From NCBI GenBank assembly GCA_031769625.1, contig JAUIMM010000200.1, forward strand, positions 50,552,001 to 50,616,000: a stretch of DNA of 64,000 nt. Direction: 5' to 3'. A program made the position numbers and the translations under genes. The stretch comes from Taudactylus pleione. Lineage: Eukaryota; Chordata; Amphibia; Anura; Myobatrachidae. Below, piece after piece: positions 11,982 through 24,277 of this stretch; position 1 is the stretch's first letter, and the number at the start of each line of letters is the position of its first letter. The notes beneath the pieces are model-generated. The model searched no databases. It saw nothing but the letters and a program-made list of their open reading frames with translations, and was not told where the DNA came from.

Positions 11982-12822
11982 AGGCCATATTCAATGTGAT
12001 GGCAAAAAGTCAGAGGTCAGACTTTTCGCTATAATTGCAGGTTTTTCGGGGATAACGTATATCCCTGCATTCAATTAGGATCGTGCAAAAATTGGACCCG
12101 GCGGAAAGATAAATATCGAAAAAAATCTGGGAATTTTCAGGAAATGTTCCCCCCTAAAGATGTCCAGACATAGGATACACTATAGGTACCCCCATTTTTG
12201 CCTGCTGAAGGTAATCGGGAGTTTTAAATAGCAGCGGCAGGTGCATAAATGCGCCTGTGAAGAAGGGCTGCAAAATAGCACTTAGCTTTTTTTGGGGCAA
12301 AAAAAAACTACTTCCATCAAATTTGGGGAACATGAAAATGGGTGTAAGCATATTTTTAAGTCCCTTAAATGATTTTTAAAAATTAGTAAAACATGCACCT
12401 GCCGCTACCTCCTGCAATGAAGAAAACACCTGCCGCATACATGGGGACCCCTCAGGAATAAATTGCGTTAGTTTAGAAGTTTGTCCCCCCAACATTTTTT
12501 TTTTCGCCCCCAAAATTAAAGTACATTTTTTGGGGTGTCCTGACAATTTTTTGTATATTTTTTGAAACATAACTTTTAAAGGACACTCCCAGGGGTGCAG
12601 GCTATTTTTTTTAAGCCTGCACCCCTAAACCCTAATTCTGAACTTTTTTTTCCCCATTTAAAACCAAGTTAAAAAGTTATTCCCGTTGTTTAACAAAGAA
12701 TTTTCACATCAGCGAAAAGTCTTTGAAATTGAATACGGGGATAATTGAAACAGGCGAAAATTACGTCATCGGCGTTACTTTATCGCCGATAACGAGTTTT
12801 CGCTTCAAATTGAATACAGCCC
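11982..12822. mobile_element. 841-bp non-autonomous transposon with ATA target duplication
   Basis: Ends aggccatattcaat and attgaatacagccc are inverted copies, flanked by ATA on both sides (11979-11981; 12823-12825). Words from the left interior (gcgaaaagt, ttcgggg) return inverted near the right end (tttcgcttc, gcgaaaatt). The T-rich interior has no transposase. The 3-bp duplication and tattcaat end group it with the elements at 15761 and 31049. Confidence 0.75.
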
Positions 12823-13095
12823 ATAGTAATAACCAGCCAGCAGCACGCAATCAGTGTATGGCTAGTAATGCAGTGTGACACCCTTCACAAATACAGGTAA
12901 ATGTGAAGTAATAATGAACCCCTACACACCTGGTAGTTAAGGGTTAAACAAGAGCAGTAGGGATAGATGTAACTGACAGAAAGTTTTAAGACAGTATATC
13001 ACCACAGCAGAGCTTGCACAAGTCACATACAATGCATATAAATATACTTTTAATGGGCACTAAATCAACTACTCAAGCCTCACAAGGCTGGCAAG

Positions 13096-13465
13096 CAGGG
13101 CCGGCTCGAGGGGTAGTGGTGCCCTGTGCCGCCCGGGTGATGGTCACCTCCTCTACCGAAAATGGGGCCGTGGCCCATTACCATAGACCACGTCCCCTAA
13201 ATGACATTATTTGTAGGCGTGTCTGCATGGCACGCCTCCCGTGTAATGTCAGGCTCGGGGGGACCCACCACTTCGTCACTAACTAAATGGATGCCGCGTG
13301 CACAACTGCGGCGGTGGGGGTACCCAACCTCCCGACTAGACCACCCGCGAGCCGCTTCAGCCTGCGGAAGGTACAGCGGGACAGTGCTGTTCCACTGAAA
13401 TCAGGATGTTGGGGAGGGGTTCGCCCTCTATGGGGTCTGGTCGAACATCCAAAGAGCCGGCCCTG
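13096..13465. mobile_element. MITE with cagggccggctc termini, probably hAT
   Basis: Exact 12-bp inverted ends cagggccggctc and gagccggccctg. Imperfect flanking similarity (gctggcaag before, gctggtagg after) suggests an eroded 8-bp duplication. GC-rich interior without coding signal. Confidence 0.65.
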
Positions 13466-13469
13466 GCTG

Positions 13470-14150
13470 GTAGGATTTGTGCGCTGTATAACTTGGCCCC
13501 AGGGAGAGGTATACAGGGAGACTGGACCCGAAACTCCTGAGACCTGTAGTTTCAGAATAGCCCTGATTAATGGCTGCTGAGGGAGGAGGATGAGGGGAGC
13601 AGCTCAGAGGTGGGAAAACCTCTTGTGAGGGATCGCGCTCTGGGCTGGGGGAGAGCCTACCTCCCCACTGTTGCATCAACCACTGGGTGCTGCTGGCCTC
13701 TACATGATCCCCGAAGACAGCTTTTAACTGCCCCGGTGGTCAAATGGGGGAGCGGATTAACTAGTTGCCCCACTACAGCATCCTCCAGCAGGTCTCCACC
13801 GCCGGAGGTAAGGACTGCACAACAAGCGGAGAATCGCCTTACCTGTACTTCTCCGTGTATCCGGCCACAGTCCTTGGTCCCCAGTGGAGCGACTAGCCAA
13901 GGTAGCTGGAGCAGCCGCACAGGTGCCCGTTAGGATGCCATGCTGCTTGCTCAAATAAATAACTCAAAAATAAGCTTGGGGCTACCTAAGCAGTCCCCCT
14001 GTCTAAAGTGCGACCAGTCCTGCCAGCACCAAACGAAAAACTGTCTGCCTGTGGCTGGGGTATACGTGGAGGACCAGTGCATCCTGGGAGCTAAAAGCTT
14101 TAAATGTTTGGTGCCTGGACCTCCCCCCTATGGACCCTTAAGAAAAAAAT
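13470..14150 (-). mobile_element. Decayed DIRS 5' end: leader plus terminal repeat
   Basis: The right end (14040-14150) carries the same words in the same order as the right repeat of the complete DIRS at 48.4-48.6 kb: ggctggggtata, gtgcatcctgggag, agctttaaatg, ggtgcctgg, ctatggaccct. The preceding 500 bp (cttacctgtacttctccgtg, ccggccacagtccttggtcc) resembles the GC-rich DIRS leader in style, though exact homology cannot be shown by eye. No DIRS coding sequence remains. Confidence 0.55.
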
Positions 14151-14246
14151 AAAGTCCAGACTCACAAACTTAGTACCGTCCTCTAAGGACTTCCCAAATG
14201 ACAGCTCAGCTGTGGCATTTCTCTATAGAAATGCCTAGGCTGATCG

Positions 14247-14292
14247 TTCATTGGCTGAGAGAGGTGAGCCTCCGCCTCTCTCAGCCAATGAA
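14247..14292. repeat. Perfect 18-bp stem hairpin
   Basis: Arms ttcattggctgagagagg and its exact complement enclose a 10-nt spacer. It lies just outside the MITE at 14320. Confidence 0.9.
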
Positions 14293-14319
14293 TGGTTCCC
14301 GCCATTGAAGTCAATCATA

Positions 14320-14593
14320 CCCCTTTTACACTGACCTAACAATTTGTCGGTGTAGATGGATCCATCCGGGTCCAGGAACCCGGGGATCCAACTTGGGTAG
14401 TTTGCAGGGTGGGACACGGGTCGTTCCCATGCCACCCTGCAGTGTAAGCGATGCGATGCGATGTGATCTGGATCACGATGACCCGGATTGTGCCGCATGC
14501 CGCCCAATTGGCTGGCCAGAAGAGTCTGATCACTCCGGTGTGAACGTCGCCGACTCGGGAATATCCTAAGTCAGCACCGCAGTCTGAAAGGGG
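14320..14593. mobile_element. MITE with ccccttttacactg termini
   Basis: Inverted ends ccccttttacactg and cagtctgaaagggg (12 of 14 matching). The interior contains short hairpins (gatccatccgggtccaggaa; ccgggtctgatccgg). No target duplication was recognised. Confidence 0.55.
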
Positions 14594-14904
14594 TTAGTTC
14601 CGGGTCTGATCCGGATTGGAACCATATACCAACCCCTGGGGCAGAGCCGGACCTTTGGTATAAAAGAGGTATTAGTATGTACACAACCAGGACTGGCTAT
14701 GAAAAGTGCGGGGTTGGTTGTGCTTTTAGGGAGGGGACCCCCACATAAATGTTTTATTTTAACACTATACAAACTTTTACACAGATGCATGCATGGATCT
14801 CACTGATCTGCGCATCTGTACTCATAGTACAGCCACCTATTTAAATTTAGCAGATATCTTTAAGATGGTTATCAGGTGTTTTGGCAAGCAAACAATATAT
14901 AATT

Positions 14905-15075
14905 AATGATGTAACGATTTGGAAATCGTTAATGACGAATGATATATCGTTTGGTCGTCGATAAAATTGCAGTGTGTATGCACTATATCGTCAGTCCAGG
15001 AGTCCCGGGGAGTTCAGTGGAAATCGTTGACGACATCGCATCGTTTGCAAGTTGTTTAATGTGTACCCAGTTATA
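14905..15075. mobile_element. MITE fragment related to the GTGTGTA-core class
   Basis: Contains gcagtgtgtatgcac, aatcgtt and its complement, cgtcgataaaattg and a terminal aatgtgtacccag word like other members. Boundaries are uncertain. Confidence 0.4.
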
Positions 15076-15689
15076 CAGAATCCAATCAAGTTGCTCTATC
15101 TTTATTTTAATTGTTTCATGGGATTTGAATAAATATTTTTATGATTGATCTCTATATAGGTCTAATTATTACACCTACGCAGAATTGTGTTTATGTTTTT
15201 AGTTATTTGTGTTAGGTGGGTAATACCTCTTTTTCTTTTCTGCAGCAGGTGTGATATATATTTTTATATTTCAATTAAGGTGCTCAACAGGTGCAGATAA
15301 TTTATTGATGGTGGTGTAGTTTGACCAGGATTGGCTTTTGCCTAGGTTTGAACTTAGTCAGGGCCACATACTGTCCCACAATCCCTAAAAATGGGGACAC
15401 TTACATTACACAGGTTCAGGGCTGGCTCCAGTGAAGATAGCCAGGCTGCCAAAAGCTACAAATGTATCCTTTTAATCTCAGAGGCTGCGCAATCTTTCTA
15501 ACTCATGCAAGTTCATATTAAATCTAGAGTTAGTCCTTTTTAAAAATGACTTTATATATTAGTCAGCCCACTTTGCATGCAAGGGCATAACTAGAACTTT
15601 GGGGGCCACATAGCAAGATCTTAAAAGGGCCAACCCAGAGGTAAAAAAAGAAACACATACATTTGCCCCCACACAAAGCCATTCAGGTT

Positions 15690-16335
15690 ATGTCACACAG
15701 TAGTACCCCTCATAAACATTATGCCACGAGGTAGTAATAATATTGCCCCTTATACATTATGGGCCTGATTCAGCAAGGATCACAGTTGCTAATACGGACG
15801 CAATTGGGGCAACACAGTGCATGCGCAAAGATTGCACTGCAATAGGGGCAGCTACTACGCAGACCTATCGCAGAGTGATTGACAGGAAGTGGGTGGTGAT
15901 GGGGCGAGTTCGAAAAATGCAGGTGTGCCAGGGCGTTTGAACTCAGTTGCATGAGCGTGCATAAATTATTCACTGCGATGCCCTACGCAGCCTGAGACCA
16001 GATAGAAATTGCTAACTTCAGCGCACGCCGAGTACGGTACTCGATGGTACCGATGGTTTTGCAGTCTTGCTAAACATTACGGATGTGTATAAGGTAAAGT
16101 GGGCATCCTTATGTTATGCTGCAAGGGCATAGCGATCGCAATGGATTAGCATACTATTGCAGTGAGACTGCATGTGTAAACGCTATTGCAGTTGCGTTCC
16201 GTAATTACTCAGACCCTATGCCACACAGTAATGCCCTTTACAGATTATGCCACATAGTAGTAGTGCCCCATATAACACATCATTCCACACAATAGTGGTA
16301 CCCCTTGCACATTATGCCACACAGTAATGTCCATT
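15690..16335. repeat. Low-order repeat of attatgccacacagtaatgcc units, split by a MITE
   Basis: Degenerate units (attatgccac(a/g), agtagtgcccc, tata) occur at 15690-15760 and 16217-16335. The two parts join cleanly if the element at 15761-16216 is removed. Confidence 0.6.
15761..16216. mobile_element. 456-bp non-autonomous transposon, 3-bp (TAT) target duplication
   Basis: The left end gggcctgattcag and right end ctcagaccc are inverted copies. TAT flanks both sides and the host repeat unit is restored by excision, so the insertion boundaries are well defined. The interior has repeated inverted words (ttgcactgcaat, cgcaattggggc). No transposase frame. Confidence 0.75.
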
Positions 16336-16339
16336 ATAA

Positions 16340-17295
16340 AATTATGACACCCCCCCCAGCAACTCATCTCCCCGTGTTCCACCAGCAACTTCTCGCCACC
16401 CCCCCATGTGCCATCAGCAGCCTGCGGGTCTGGATTTGGTGATGGGGCCGCCAACTATTTACAGCTGGCGCAGCAGCAGACATGGACAGACAACGCTGGC
16501 GCAATATGAATCTGGCACCGGTCGCGAGCCAATCGGAGCTTGCAGACTGACAACCAATCAGAACCAGTCACTGCTGATTGGCTGCCGGTCCGCGAGCTCT
16601 GGTTGCCTCGTGACCGGCAGCACTGTCCCTTCATGTCTGCCTGCTGGTGCGCCAGCTGTAATTAGCTGCCACCCAGGCACTCCTCAGCAGCCCTGACTGA
16701 ACCAGCCCACATTGTGTGTGAGACTGTGTGCAGGGAGAGCGGCAGGCCACAGAGGCAGCTCGGGCACCATAGCAGCCACACTCCTTGCACCCATGGCGGT
16801 TACGCCACTGTTTGCATGCATGTTATCAAACAGTGGGGTCCATTTCAGGATCAATGGAATGAGGTTATAGGCGAGGACAATGTAAACGAATAAAGGCTGC
16901 AGGTGTACTTCAGGGTCCAGTCTTCAACCTAGGCCTCCCAGCTAGTATTATATATAGTTTCAAAGGGATTTAAAAGCTGGAAGAAAGAAGAGTACAAAAT
17001 GGTGAACAAGCATATGTGGTTGCATTTAATTTTATTGACAGAGCTTGTGTATTTATTAGAGTATTTTTTTTCTCTCTCTTAAAAAGGTACACAACAGGTT
17101 CCAGGGGCCAAAGGATGCCATGGTACACTGCAAATTGTAATTCCACAAGTGTCAGCATGCAAGTGTCCCCCAGATTTTGCTGCTACCAATCAGAATGTAT
17201 TTTATTTTATTTTTTAATCATCAACTTCAGTAGGGGACATTTACTACGGCCCCTCATACACCTGTAGGAAATAAGCCTACCGACAGTCACACCTA
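16340..17295. other. No feature recognised
   Basis: GC-rich to 16800 (possibly a further repeat of the 15.7-16.3 kb block), then ordinary AT-rich sequence. No supported gene. Confidence 0.4.
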
Positions 17296-19165
17296 CAGTA
17301 TATTTTTTTTCAAATAATTTTTATTGAGATTTTATATCATACAAATGACAGTGTATCAAGATATGATCAAGTGCAGATTACATCGAGCAATGTAGTCAGT
17401 ATACAAATATGACAAGAAACAGCAAAATGACAAGCTAGTAAGTCTCAGAGTTTTAGGTAGGCAAGGAGGGGAAAAGGAAAGGGAGGCAGGAAAGTTGGTA
17501 GGTGTTAATAAAGGAAAGAAGGGGAGGAAAAAGGGGGACTGATGGCAAGCAAAGTTCACTATGAGAAGTTATAGAATTTCAAGTAGGTGCCTCATGATAA
17601 GTCGTCCAGGGAGAGCAGATTTCAGCAAATGTGTGGGCACTCATGTAAATAACTAGTGATATGTTCTAAGTGGTAAATGTGCCAAATTGAGTTGTGTAGA
17701 GCAGAAGAGGAGGGGGGAGGTCTACTTTTCTCCAGCAAGCTGCGATAGCACAGTTAGCTGCATTGAGAATGTACTGAATAAATGTTTGAGTATATCTATC
17801 ACCATTAGGGATGGGTCGCGGTAGAAGACAATAGGAGAAACAGTGTGGGAGTGTGATGCCCGTAAGGGAGAAAAATCAGATGATGTACCATGTCCCAGAA
17901 GCACTTAATTTTAGGGCAGTGCCACCAGATATGTGCAAGGGTGCCCTCCTCTCCACAGCCCCTCCAGCATCTGACAACTGGGGCAATACGGCTTAAAAGC
18001 GGGTAGGTACCAGGTACCATCTATAAAGACATTTATAATAATTTTCCTTGATTCTGATGCAGATAGAGGATTTAGCAGCGAGCTGTCTAATTTTAACCGA
18101 CTCCTCCGGCTCCAGAGTCTCTCCCATGTCTCTCTCCCAGGCCAGCTCTTGAGGTTCTCTAGATGGTTGGTTGTGGGCAATCAGAAGACTATAAAAAGTA
18201 GATATGAGACCCTCTGAGTCAGATTTTAGAAGACAAAATGTTTCTAAGGGGGTATAGGTTGGACAGGATCAGGATCCCATAAGTGATGTATAGAGGTTGC
18301 GTATTTCAAGATATTGATGTAAGCATTTCGTTGGAATTCCAAACCGATCTTGAAGAGCAGAGAACTCAGGAAAGACACGCAAAGGGGCAATGTCTCTGAG
18401 AAATTTTATGTTGTGATTGGTCCTGGGAGCAAAAGGTTTAGGATCTAAGCCAGGTAGGAACTCTTTATTGTTCAATAGAGGGTCATGACGGCGGTTTTGC
18501 ACCAATGAGAAAGCTCTACTACAATAATCCCATATCGACAGGGAGAAGCGAAGAGTAGGGAGATGGCTGAGCAAAGGAGGTCTATTTCTGGGCTGCATCC
18601 AGAAGAGTGAGTAGGGAGAAAAAAAAAGTTGATAAATTGTGCCTCAAGGTCTGCCCAATCTCTAGAGTGAGGATCAGCATGCGCAAGAACTGCTTGGGTT
18701 AGATGGGCTGCTAGGTAGTATTTATGATAGTTTGGTAGGCCCAAAGCACGTCCCTAGTGCGGCGACATAACCAAAATCTCACTCTAGGCCTTCTGCCCGA
18801 CCATATGAATCTAGTAACTAACCGCTGAAGGGTAGATAAAAATAAAAAGGAGGGTACTCTAACTGGGAGCATCTGGAACAGATATAAAAATCTCGGGAGT
18901 ACATTGATTTTACTGGCGATTATGCGGCCGATCCAAGATATAAAGTGAACACCCCAAGTGCCAAGGTCACGACGGATGTTCTCTAAGAGAGGGGGATAGT
19001 TTGCAGCAAATAGCTTATCATAGGAGTTGACCCAGGTATTTTAGAGAGTGAGAACGTCACCGAAAATCAATATCATGATGCAACTGGTGGAGCAGCTGGG
19101 GGTTCCATGAATAAGGCAAAAAGGAGGGGCGAAAGGGGACAGCCTTGTCTGGTGCTATTTAGGAT
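17296..19165 (-). pseudogene. L1-type LINE, 5'-truncated ORF2 3' half and tail
   Basis: Read on the minus strand it enters in the reverse transcriptase (about 19165-19090, NSTRQGCPLSPLLFALFMEP). It continues through the ORF2 carboxyl region with stops (18744-18270) and has the terminal cysteine/histidine motif (CWRGCGEEGTLAHIWWHCPK) at 17970-17910. It ends in an A-rich 3' tail at ~17300 (the plus strand shows ttttttttcaaataattttt). Truncation inside RT is typical of target-primed reverse transcription. The copy is different from, but related to, the L1 at 34-41 kb. No function expected. Confidence 0.8.
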
Positions 19166-19719
19166 ATTGAACGCAGAAGAAGCGAAGTCTGACCTACGTG
19201 TTTCTGCAGGTCTGACTGGATTTGTGTAAACATGCCCTTCACTCACCATTCTGTTTCTCCTGATGTAAAGAGGCGCAATTGGATGATGCTGTCCCCTCTG
19301 CATTGCCAAATATACATCTATTCATTTTGTGAGCATGCATAGAGCGAATTCATGCAATTTACAATGGCATATGAATCACTCTGCATTAGGCACATAGGAT
19401 TTATATTCTACCCTGCTCTGTACAGTATGTGATGCATTTTCTGGTCAAAATAGCAACAGAACCCACGGGACCCAGGGTTTAGGCTTCTAAATATCCACTG
19501 CAGTAACTGAGACTTATAAAGATGCCTAAGAAGGGAATTCTTGTAACGTGGCAAAGGCTGTAATCCTGGTACTTTGGGGGTCAACCACTGCCCCCTCTAA
19601 TAGGGATAGGTTTAAAAGGGACAATTATTACATGGATATTGAGGATATTTTCACCTTTTCTTTGGCCAAACACGCCGACGTCTCGGTCACCCTGGTTGGA
19701 ATTTAAGAAGTCCGTAAAT

Positions 19720-21103
19720 GTAATGCAGTACTTTCTACACCATTTATTTATACACTGAGTAATGCAGTATTTTCTGCACCATTTATTTATACACTGAGTA
19801 ATGCAGTACTTTTCTACACCATTTATTTATACACTGAGTAATGCAGTATTTTCTGCACCATTTATTTATACACTGAGTAATGCAGTACTTTTCTACACCA
19901 TTTATTTATACACTGAGTAATGCAGTATTTTCTGTACCATTTATTTATACACTGAAAGTAATGCAGTACTTTCTACACCATTTATTTATACACTGAAAGT
20001 AATGCAGTACTTTCTACACCATTTATTTATACACTGAGTAATGCAGTATTTTCTGCACCATTTATTTATACACTGAGTAATGCAGTATTTTCTGCACCAT
20101 TTATTTATACACTGAAAGTAATGCAGTACTTTCTACACCATTTATTTATACACTGAGTAATGCAGTATTTTCTGCACCATTTATTTATACACTGAAAGTA
20201 ATGCAGTACTTTTCTACACCATTTATTTATACACGGAGTAATGCAGTATTTTCTGCACCATTTATTTATACACTGAAAGTAATGCAATATTTTCTACACC
20301 ATTTATTTATACACTGAGTAATGCAGTACTTTCTACACCATTTATTTATACACTGAGTAATGCAGTACTTTCTACACCATTTATTTATACACTGAAAGTA
20401 ATGCAGTATTTTCTACATCATTTATTTATACACTGAGTAATGCAGTACTTTCTACACCATTTATTTATACACTGAGTAATGCAGTACTTTCTACACCATT
20501 TATTTATACACTGAGTAATGCAGTACTTTTCTACATCATTTATTTATACACTGAGTAATGCAGTACTTTCTACACCATTTATTTATACACTGAGTAATGC
20601 AGTACTTTCTACACCATTTATTTATACACTGAGTAATGCAGTATTTTCTGCACCATTTATTTATACACTGAGTAATGCAGTACTTTTCTACACCATTTAT
20701 TTATACACTGAGTAATGCAGTACTTTCTACACCATTTATTTATACACTGAGTAATGCAGTACTTTTCTACACCATTTATTTATACACTGAGTAATGCAGT
20801 ACTTTTCTACACCATTTATTTATACACTGAGTAATGCAGTACTTTCTACACCATTTATTTATACACTGAGTAATGCAGTACTTTTCTACACCATTTATTT
20901 ATACACTGAGTAATGCAGTACTTTCTACACCATTTATTTATACACTGAGTAATGCAGTACTTTCTACACCATTTATTTATACACTGAAAGTAATGCAGTA
21001 CTTTCTACACCATTTATTTATACACTGAGTAATGCAGTACTTTCTACACCATTTATTTATACACTGAAAGTAATGCAGTATTTTCTACATCATTTATACA
21101 CTC
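19720..21103. repeat. Minisatellite, ~39-bp unit, about 35 copies
   Basis: The unit is gtaatgcagtactttctaca followed by ccatttatttatacactga. Variants: tac(t)ttt versus tatttt, ctacacc versus ctgcacc, an extra T (40 bp) and a gaaag insertion (41 bp). Variant types alternate in the left half (19.7-20.3 kb) and become more uniform on the right, suggesting local unequal exchange. The last unit is truncated at ~21103. Open frames of ~60 codons inside are repeat artefacts. Confidence 0.95.
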
Positions 21104-22690
21104 CTGAATGTTTTCATGTATTGTGATGTTGTATTTCCTGGAACTTGCTTTCTTTATCTACATGTTATCAGGTTTTGTGCAACATTTTTTTTCTAAGTAA
21201 AACCAGTTTGAATAAATTAAAAAAAAAACATTAGCGGGGCAGTGTCCAACACCCACATACACACTTTATTGAGCTGCATTAGAGGCCATGCCAAGCGAGT
21301 ATTTGTTACCTTCCCGCAATGGAGGAAACCATTTTGTGGATAATATATACAAAAATGCAGCCTATCTGGTCAGGATCCAGGTACACCATTGGCTGTCCTT
21401 CTCTGTGTGTACTAATGTGCCTTATGTAAGCATTTATCACAAATAGGTACTATTGCTTTACTCAGCAAAAAGGTTTTTAAAAGAAGTAATTCATCACTTT
21501 AAAGATGTACTTTAAAATCGCATTTACCTTAGTCACAGAGTAGGAAATATTCCTCATAAATACTGGAAAATACTTACATCTGTGTGTACTTGCCAAAAGA
21601 AACATATGTACACATTCTTCACGTCTTGCTTCATACATATAGACAGAGGTTAACCTCACTTACACCTGGTATTTACTTCAGAAGCCATCAGCAGAGACCA
21701 AGCTGTTCTAAGCACCACTTGTGATATTTTCCATCATGATGGTGATCTGACCTCACTAAATAAAGGCACTTTGTGTATACATGACTGACAGTTTGACGAC
21801 AGCAAAAACGACAACTTCAGAATTTACTTTTGTATTTCATCTCCTTTTGAATCTTTATTTAAGGATTACAAATGAAAAAAAATAAATGTGTAAACAGCTT
21901 TAAAAAAAATAAATAAATAATTGATTCATTTTTATTTACTGCCCTAAGTAAACTAAACAGAAGTACTCCTTTACCTGGGAGGCTATCCTATCCCAGATCA
22001 GTATGTTACAGTGTGCAGATAGTCTTAAACTATTCAACCTTGAGATCACATTTATTTACAATAACCATCAATCCCATTGCACTTCTAGGTATTCCCTGTA
22101 AATCTTTCCATTGACTTCAATCATGAAAAAGAATAGTGAAATATGTTTTATATATCGGTTATGGAATCTTTGTAACTAGTCAGCTATGTTCGGAATGAAT
22201 GAAATTTTAATAAAAGTATTTGTGGAAAAGAATGTGGGTGTATATTTAGAGGAAAATACCACAGCACACCAAACAAAATAAAGATCTCATTTAGACTTTT
22301 ATGTTTGTTTTTCATTACATTTATGAAAGAAAAAAAAACAAAAAATTAAAAACTGCAGTGCTATAGAAATAAATATATTTTTTGCTATCTAGATGTAAAC
22401 TAAATTAGACAATAAAGTAACATTTCCTGCGACAATTAATCTAAATATCACAAACGTCCTACTGTATGTGTCATTAGTTATTGCAAAGATGGTTATAGTA
22501 AACCCATGTATTGTGGTGAGGCTTGTATACAGTGTGTTGTACTATAGGGGAAGTTGTATCAAAGCTGTTCTAAAGTTTTTTGGTCTCGGTCTACAGATTA
22601 AGCCAAACTTTGTAGATCACTAAAAAAAAAAATGAAAATACAATGCAAGTTCTGCTCATTAACCACACAACTCCACTTATACACATATAC
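21104..22690. other. AT-rich stretch, nothing recognised
   Basis: About 1.6 kb with poly(A)-like runs and no supported gene or terminal repeats. Confidence 0.45.
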
Positions 22691-22699
22691 AAATACACA

Positions 22700-23213
22700 G
22701 ATTCGACCGCCTCGATGTTTGGCCAGTGCGCATGCGCACGAGGGAGCTGGCTCCCTCGTGCGCATGCGTGAGACCCGCTACGACCAAAAGCGCCGGTCGT
22801 AGCGGGTCTCTTTCCAAAGGGGGCGAGCTGTCGATGTTGATTGACAGCTCGCCCCGTTTGGAAGGCGGGCCGGGGGGTGGCAGCCCAAACGGAGGCGTTC
22901 CCATGGGAACACCTGCCGTTTGGGGGAGGCCCCACTGACATCACTAGTGATGTCAGTGGAGAGCTTCCGGCTCTGACAGAGCCAGAAGCTCTCCGGGGCT
23001 TACGACAAGTGAGACCCTACCCTAGGGTCTCGTCGTAAGCCCCGATGGTCGCTATGGTCAATGACCATCGCGACCATCACCCGAGCGGTCGTTAGAGCTG
23101 TGGGTGTAAACCCACAGCCTAACGGCCGAAAAAGAGGCGGGCGGTCAGGATGCAAGTGGCCGCCCAGTTTCTGAGCGACCGCTTGCATCCTCCGACCGCC
23201 TCTGAATGAGGCC
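22700..23213. mobile_element. Hairpin-chain element: ten consecutive inverted repeats
   Basis: Ten adjacent stem-loops nearly tile the segment: 22729-22768 (19-bp perfect stem, 2-nt loop), 22770-22810 (16-bp perfect), 22812-22863 (21 bp, one mismatch), 22884-22924, 22932-22959 (28-nt perfect palindrome), 22958-22994 (18 bp, one mismatch), 22995-23043, 23044-23078, 23086-23128, 23134-23202. On the minus strand the right edge reads gggcctcattcagaggcgg, like the ends of the elements at 15761 and 31049. The word cgaccgcctc occurs near both edges. No conserved coding frame; a non-autonomous DNA transposon is the likeliest identity. Confidence 0.7.
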
Positions 23214-23575
23214 CTCAGTCCTCAAGACACACTGGACTGTTAGGGGTATATTTACTAAAGTGAGAGTTTTTAGAAGTGGAGATGTTGCCCATAGCAACCA
23301 AACAGATTCTACTTAACATTTAACTAGCACCTTCTAGAAGATAATTGCTAGAATCTGTTTGGTTGCTATGGGCAACATCTCCACTTCTAAAAACTCTCAT
23401 TATAGTAAATATACCCCTAACAGTCCAGTTTTTAAGGATATCCATGCTTTTGCATAGATGGTTAAATGAAAAATGACTGAGGTACTAATTAAGTCACCTG
23501 AGCTCAAGCATGGACAGCCTTAAACCCAGGATTGTTCATGAGTAAAAGATTAAGAAGCACTGGTTTAGCCCTTTA
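23207..23575. mobile_element. hAT MITE interrupted by a palindromic MITE
   Basis: Left part ctcagtcctcaagacacact and right part aaggatatccatgcttttgc ... gattaagaagcactgg match the hAT family member at 54411. The left terminus is missing where the hairpin-chain element ends. The element at 23242-23418 sits inside it. Confidence 0.6.
23242..23418. mobile_element. Palindromic MITE (aggggtatatttacta ends)
   Basis: Long, nearly perfect arms: aggggtatatttacta with gtgagagtttttagaagtgg, and ggagatgttgcccatagcaa, all returning inverted at 23350-23418. Symmetry extends outward into actggactgtt/aacagtccagt (23231-23429). No coding capacity. Confidence 0.85.
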
Positions 23576-23976
23576 GAAAATTCTAAACAAGGCAAAAAAG
23601 GTGTCAGATTTTAATTAGTGGGTGAATCCCAATTGCCATCTGGTATAAAAATGCATCCATTTTACATGTTTGGTCAGAGAATACCTCTAAATATGCACAA
23701 TCCCCCTTTATAACCGCTCGCTATGATAAACTGTAATGCATTTAAGTCTCGATTTTTACATTTGTGCGCATGATGAAGCCCAGTATTGCCAATATCCCAA
23801 ATTCTCCGGCTGATTTTGAGTTTGGAGCAAAACAAAACAAAAAAAAAGCACATTACTTTGTACCTGATACAAACCATTTTGCAATGCATCAGGTGCAAAT
23901 ACATTTATTTTTTTTTCATGCGGAGCAAATATTTACTGCTCCGCATGTAGCCCACAAAAGCTATACAGCTTATTCT

Positions 23977-24277
23977 TAGGGTGGGTACACACCTCAACGA
24001 CCGGCAATCGTGCCGATTTTCAGGACATCGCATGATTGCCGGTACATACTTAAAAGGTTTAACGAGAGACGGAACAATCACTGTTCCATCCTTCATTAAT
24101 ATGTACAGCCTCACATGCGATATGGTGTCATTGGCCGTGCAACACGGCCAATCACACGATATTGCATGCGACCATGGGAACATGCAAATCGGGCATACAC
24201 ACTGCACGATATGCCAGATTTGTTGTTCCGATTTGGCCAAATCGTGCAGATATCGTCCTGGTGTGTATGCACCCTTA
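23977..24277. mobile_element. Palindromic MITE (gggtgggtacacac ends), TA flanks
   Basis: Ends gggtgggtacacacc and ggtgtgtatgcaccc are inverted and bordered by TA. The interior carries paired words (gcacgat/atcgtgc; ggccaatcacacg/ggccgtgcaac). Overlapping open frames up to 150 codons on both strands reflect the symmetry and are not genes. Confidence 0.75.

Noticed and set aside
20105..20715. 60- and 65-codon open frames in the minisatellite
   Set aside because: They are a 39-bp (13-codon) period read through; no start context or conservation signal beyond the repeat.
19720..21103. CRISPR-like regular repeats
   Set aside because: Units abut with no unique spacers, and the DNA is vertebrate.
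22591..23188. Several 60-117 codon frames in the hairpin chain
   Set aside because: Both strands are open because of symmetry and high GC; no conserved domain.
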